A stretch of DNA of 64,000 nt from Mycobacteriaceae bacterium (GTDB lineage: Bacteria; Actinomycetota; Actinomycetes; Mycobacteriales; Mycobacteriaceae), in assembly GCA_028726465.1 (NCBI GenBank), contig JAQYQB010000012.1:1-64000 (forward strand). Reading direction: 5' to 3'. Shown here piece by piece: positions 60,735 through 64,000 of this stretch. The position numbers and the translations under genes were made by a program. Each line of letters opens with the position of its first letter. Position 1 is the stretch's first letter. The notes under the pieces are model-generated. The model was not told where the DNA came from, ran no database searches, and saw only the letters and a program-made list of their open reading frames with translations.

Positions 60735-63711
60735 TGCCCGGCGACGGCTTCTTGGCCGTCTTCTTCGTCGACTTTTTAGTCGACTTCTTGCCGGCCTTCT
60801 TGGTCGATTTCTTAGTCGACTTCTTGGTCGTCTTTTTGCTCGACTTCTTGCCCGCCTTCTTGCTGGCCTTGGAACCGCCGTTGGCGGCCTCCTTGGCACG
60901 ACGCTCCGAGAGCAGCTCGTTGGCGCGCGCGTCGGTCATGGCCTCGGGCTTATCGCCCTTGCGCAGGGAAGCGTTGGTGGTCCCGTCGGTGACGTAGGGG
61001 CCGAAGCGGCCGTCCTTGACCGTCATCGGCTTGCCGGAGACGTCGTTGTCGCCCAGCTGCTTCAGCGGCGGCTGCGCGGCCTGGCGGCCCCGGCGCTTCG
61101 GCTCCGCGTAGATGCGGCGGGCCTCGTCCAGAGTGATGCTGAAGATCTGCTCCTCGTTGGCCAGCGACCTAGAATCCGTCCCCTTCTTCAGGTAGGGGCC
61201 GTAGCGGCCGTTCTGGGCCGTGATGACCTCCCCGTCGGACGGGTCCACGCCCACCTCGCGGGGCAGGGAGAGCAGCTTGAGGGCCTCGTCCAGGGTGACC
61301 TCGGAGGGTTCCATCGAGCTAAACAGCGAGGCCGTGCCCGGCTTCAGCTTCTCGTCGATGTACTGGGCGACCCGCTTTTCCTTCTGCTTGGCCGCGGTCT
61401 TGGTCTCCCAGTTCTTGGCGCGCTTGCCCTCGGCCGCCCGCTGCGCGTCCTCCTCGGCGCGCTCCTTGGCGACAACCTCCTCGGCCTCTGCCTCCGCCGT
61501 GGCGCGCTCGTCGTCGCGGACCACCTCGGTCACGTACGGGCCGAAGCGGCCCTCCTTCGCCACCACCATGCGGCCGTTGGCCGGGTTCTCGCCCAGCTCG
61601 CGGCCGCCCTGCGGGGTGGCAAACAGCTTTTCGGCCAGCTGCTCGGTCAGCTCGTCCGGGGTGGTGGTCTCCGAGAGGTTGGCGCGCTGGTAGACCGGCT
61701 CCCCGGTCTCCTCGTCGCGGCCGATGACGCGCTCGATGTAGGGGCCGTAGCGGCCCACGCGGACCACCACGTCCCGGCCCTCGGAGTCGGTGTAGAGCTT
61801 CAGGGAGTTGACCTGGCGGGCATCGATCTGCTCCAGGTTGACGTCGATGAGCGACTTCAGGCCGCCGTGGCGCGCCACCGATGCCGCCTTCTGCTGGCCC
61901 ACCTGCGCGTTGCCGAAGTAGAAGTCCTTCAGCCACTGGGTGCGGTCCTGGTTGCCGGCCGCGATGGCGTCCAGCTCGTCCTCCATCGAGGAGGTGAAGT
62001 CGTAGTCCACCAGCTCGGTGAAGTTGTTCTCCAGCAGACCGGTGACCGCAAAGGCCACCCAGCTGGGCACCAGGGCGTTGCCGCGGGAGACGACGTACCC
62101 GCGGTCCTGGATGGTCTTGATGATGGACGCGTACGTCGACGGGCGGCCGATGCCCAGGTCCTCCATCTTCTTGACCAGGCTGGCCTCGGTGTAGCGGGCC
62201 GGCGGGTTGGTCGAGTGGCCCTCGGCCTTGAGATCGGCGATGGTCAGGCCCTGGCCCTCGCGCAGCTGGGGCAGGCGCTTGCTGGCGTCGTCCTTGTCAT
62301 TCTTGCGGCCCTTGCCCGGGTTGCTCGGGTCCTCGTAGGCCTTCAGGAAGCCGGGGAAGGTGATGGTGCGGCCGGTGGCGGTGAAGTCCACCTCGTTGCC
62401 GGTGGCGGCCGTGCCGGCCACCGTGACCTTCATGGACGTACCCTTGGCGTCCTCCATCTGGCAGGCGACGGTGCGCTTCCAGATGAGGTCGTAGAGGCGG
62501 AACTCCTCCGCGTCCAGCTGGCCGGACAGCTGCCCCGGGGTGGCGAAGGACTCGCCGGCCGGGCGGATGGCCTCGTGGGCCTCCTGGGAGTTTTTGACCT
62601 TGCGGTCGTAAACGCGCGGGGAGCTAGCCACGTATTCCTGGCCGTAGATGCTGGTCGCGGCGTTGCGGGCCGCGTTCAGCCCCTGCTTGGACAGCGAGGT
62701 GGAGTCGGTACGCATATAGGTGATGTGACCGTTTTCGTAGAGGCGCTGCGCAATGCGCATGGTGCGCTCCGACGTGAAGTGCAGGCGCCGGCCCGCCTCC
62801 TGCTGCAGGGTCGAGGTCATAAACGGCGGGTAGGGCTTGCGGGTATAGGGCTTGTGCTCCACGCTGGCCACGCTCACCGACTGGCCGTTCAGCCCGTCGG
62901 CCAGGGCCTCGGCCTGCTCCTGGCCCAGCACCACGACGTCGTCGTTCTTGACGCGCCCGCGGTCGTCGAAGTCGCGGCCGACGGCCACGCGCTGGCCATC
63001 AACGGCCGCCAGGCGGGCGGAGAAGGTCCGCGGCTCCTCGGATCCGCTGTTGCCGGTGTCCAGGTCGGCGGCCAGGTCCCAGTAGTCGGCGGCGATGAAC
63101 GCCATGCGCTCGCGCTCGCGCTCGACGATGACGCGGGTGGCCACCGACTGCACGCGGCCGGCCGACAGGCGCGGCATGACCTTCTTCCACAGCACCGGGG
63201 AGACCTCGTAGCCGTAGAGGCGGTCCAGGATGCGTCGGGTCTCCTGGGCATCGATGAGGTTCTCGTCCAGCTCGCGGGTGTTTTCGGCCGCCTCCAGGAT
63301 GGCGGACTTGGTGATCTCGTTGAAGACCATGCGGCGCACCGGCACCTTGGGCTTGAGCACCTCGAGCAGGTGCCAAGCGATGGCCTCGCCCTCGCGGTCG
63401 GGGTCTGTTGCGAGGAAGAGCTGATCGCACTGCTTCAGCTTGGCCTTGAGGTCCGCGACCTTTTTCTTCTTGTCAGCGCTGATCACGTACAGCGGCGTGA
63501 AGTCGTCCTCCGGGTTCACGCCCAAGCGCGCCCAGGACTCCTTCTTGTATTTCGCCGGTACGTCTGCCGCCCCGCGGGGAAGATCCCGGATGTGGCCGAC
63601 CGAGGCTTCGACTATGTAGTCGTCGCCCAAATACGGCTGGATCTTTTTCGCCTTGGTCGCCGACTCTACGATGACCAGGGTCTTGCCCGACGTGTCGGAA
63701 GCTTCTGCCAC
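60694..63711 (-). CDS. topA: DNA topoisomerase I
   Basis: A 1005-residue type IA topoisomerase that relaxes negative supercoils. The Toprim domain starts LVIVESATKAKKIQPYLG. The active-site tyrosine is Tyr332 in ITYMRTDSTSL. Several C-terminal repeats with the pattern GRYGPYxxxG or GRFGPYVT follow (about 650-900), as in actinobacterial TopA without zinc fingers. The last 70 residues are a Lys/Ser/Thr-rich tail (KKSSKKTTKKSTKKSTKKAG) that in mycobacteria helps processivity and DNA binding. The start is a GTG at 63711 with AAAGGG about 12 nt upstream. Confidence 0.97.
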   Translation of the reverse strand: MAEASDTSGKTLVIVESATKAKKIQPYLGDDYIVEASVGHIRDLPRGAADVPAKYKKESWARLGVNPEDDFTPLYVISADKKKKVADLKAKLKQCDQLFLATDPDREGEAIAWHLLEVLKPKVPVRRMVFNEITKSAILEAAENTRELDENLIDAQETRRILDRLYGYEVSPVLWKKVMPRLSAGRVQSVATRVIVERERERMAFIAADYWDLAADLDTGNSGSEEPRTFSARLAAVDGQRVAVGRDFDDRGRVKNDDVVVLGQEQAEALADGLNGQSVSVASVEHKPYTRKPYPPFMTSTLQQEAGRRLHFTSERTMRIAQRLYENGHITYMRTDSTSLSKQGLNAARNAATSIYGQEYVASSPRVYDRKVKNSQEAHEAIRPAGESFATPGQLSGQLDAEEFRLYDLIWKRTVACQMEDAKGTSMKVTVAGTAATGNEVDFTATGRTITFPGFLKAYEDPSNPGKGRKNDKDDASKRLPQLREGQGLTIADLKAEGHSTNPPARYTEASLVKKMEDLGIGRPSTYASIIKTIQDRGYVVSRGNALVPSWVAFAVTGLLENNFTELVDYDFTSSMEDELDAIAAGNQDRTQWLKDFYFGNAQVGQQKAASVARHGGLKSLIDVNLEQIDARQVNSLKLYTDSEGRDVVVRVGRYGPYIERVIGRDEETGEPVYQRANLSETTTPDELTEQLAEKLFATPQGGRELGENPANGRMVVAKEGRFGPYVTEVVRDDERATAEAEAEEVVAKERAEEDAQRAAEGKRAKNWETKTAAKQKEKRVAQYIDEKLKPGTASLFSSMEPSEVTLDEALKLLSLPREVGVDPSDGEVITAQNGRYGPYLKKGTDSRSLANEEQIFSITLDEARRIYAEPKRRGRQAAQPPLKQLGDNDVSGKPMTVKDGRFGPYVTDGTTNASLRKGDKPEAMTDARANELLSERRAKEAANGGSKASKKAGKKSSKKTTKKSTKKSTKKAGKKSTKKSTKKTAKKPSPGTKNVVKAGSRRSK

Positions 63712-64000
63712 TTCGACTTCATCCCTTTCGAGGCTTTCTCACACGAGACTTACGCTGTCCGCCCCGCCTTGGGCGCCGCGCGCTTTTAGCTTCCGAGCTT
63801 TCGCGCGCCGCATCCCAGGCAAGGCCAAGTGCCCCTAGCCTACACAGAGCCAAAACCGGCTACACAGTAATACAGTATTTAATGGGGCCACTTCCGAACT
63901 GTTTATCACTTGTCTAGCCCCGAAACCAACATTTACCGCCCCAACGGGGGCATAACCCATGGGGTATAGCGTTGGCCGGCGGTGGGTGTATCCTGCACTA
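63712..64000. promoter_or_regulatory. topA upstream region, no gene seen
   Basis: No coding frame is convincing in these 289 bp. Reading leftwards, TAGGCT near 63835-63840 is a possible topA -10. CTACACAG occurs twice, 20 bp apart (63840-63847, 63860-63867), and AATACAGTATT (63869-63879) is a perfect palindrome, all upstream of that element. TATCCT near the right edge may be the -10 of a rightward gene beyond the window. Confidence 0.4.

Noticed and set aside
60520..63789. A 1089-residue open frame on the plus strand antisense to topA
   Set aside because: topA has intact motifs throughout; the antisense frame is a composition effect with no recognisable domain.

Overview
The window looks like the chromosome of a high-GC Corynebacterium. 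The main evidence is a single-chain type I fatty acid synthase, two adjacent corynomycolyl (antigen 85-type) transferases, the sdhCAB operon divergent from a RamB-type regulator, a fused RmlC-RmlD protein, mycothiol-type formaldehyde dehydrogenase, a topA/holB/adenylate cyclase neighbourhood, and many apparently leaderless starts (TAnnnT about 7 nt before ATG or GTG). The species cannot be fixed from the sequence alone.

Layout. 1-3.1 kb is accessory: the right end of an IS3-family element has cut off a peptide-binding lipoprotein gene, and beside it lies a DUF262-DUF1524 (GmrSD/SspE-like) putative defence nuclease. 3.5-12.7 kb is fas. 12.7-13.1 kb holds two copies of a long imperfect palindrome. 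13-22.5 kb carries a DcuC-type carrier, a YihY/BrkB membrane protein, luxS, murB, DUF2505, a methyltransferase, an LmeA-like protein, a DeoC-like protein without catalytic residues, DUF2516, a conserved hypothetical and DUF445. 22.7-31 kb is central metabolism: sdhCAB, ramB, an orphan metQ-type lipoprotein and lpd. 31-34.1 kb is cell-envelope related: an unannotated 36-residue ORF and two mycolyltransferases. 34.1-47.6 kb contains an M1 peptidase, an HNH/DUF222 protein behind a strong promoter and a LexA-like box, the dTDP-rhamnose genes, a DsbA/CcdA redox pair with a tiny membrane ORF between, a mycothiol-dependent dehydrogenase with its metallo-hydrolase, a secreted SGNH hydrolase and an acyl-CoA synthetase.

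47.68-56.44 kb is an 8.7-kb integrated element in the 3' end of tRNA-Thr(CGT), bounded by 43-bp direct repeats. It has a tyrosine integrase and an XRE regulator going right. A long leftward operon encodes an excisionase-like HTH, small hypotheticals, a DnaB-N-like protein, a DUF3631 ATPase, further small proteins and an HK97-type major capsid protein. A separate prim-pol-like gene lies at the left end. No portal, terminase large subunit, protease or tail gene is visible, so it resembles a minimal satellite such as the phiRv1/phiRv2 elements of M. tuberculosis. It is the most interesting unit in the window.

56.5-64 kb returns to the core chromosome: tRNA-Thr, holB, a class III cyclase, a DUF418 membrane protein and topA, ending in a gene-free regulatory region.
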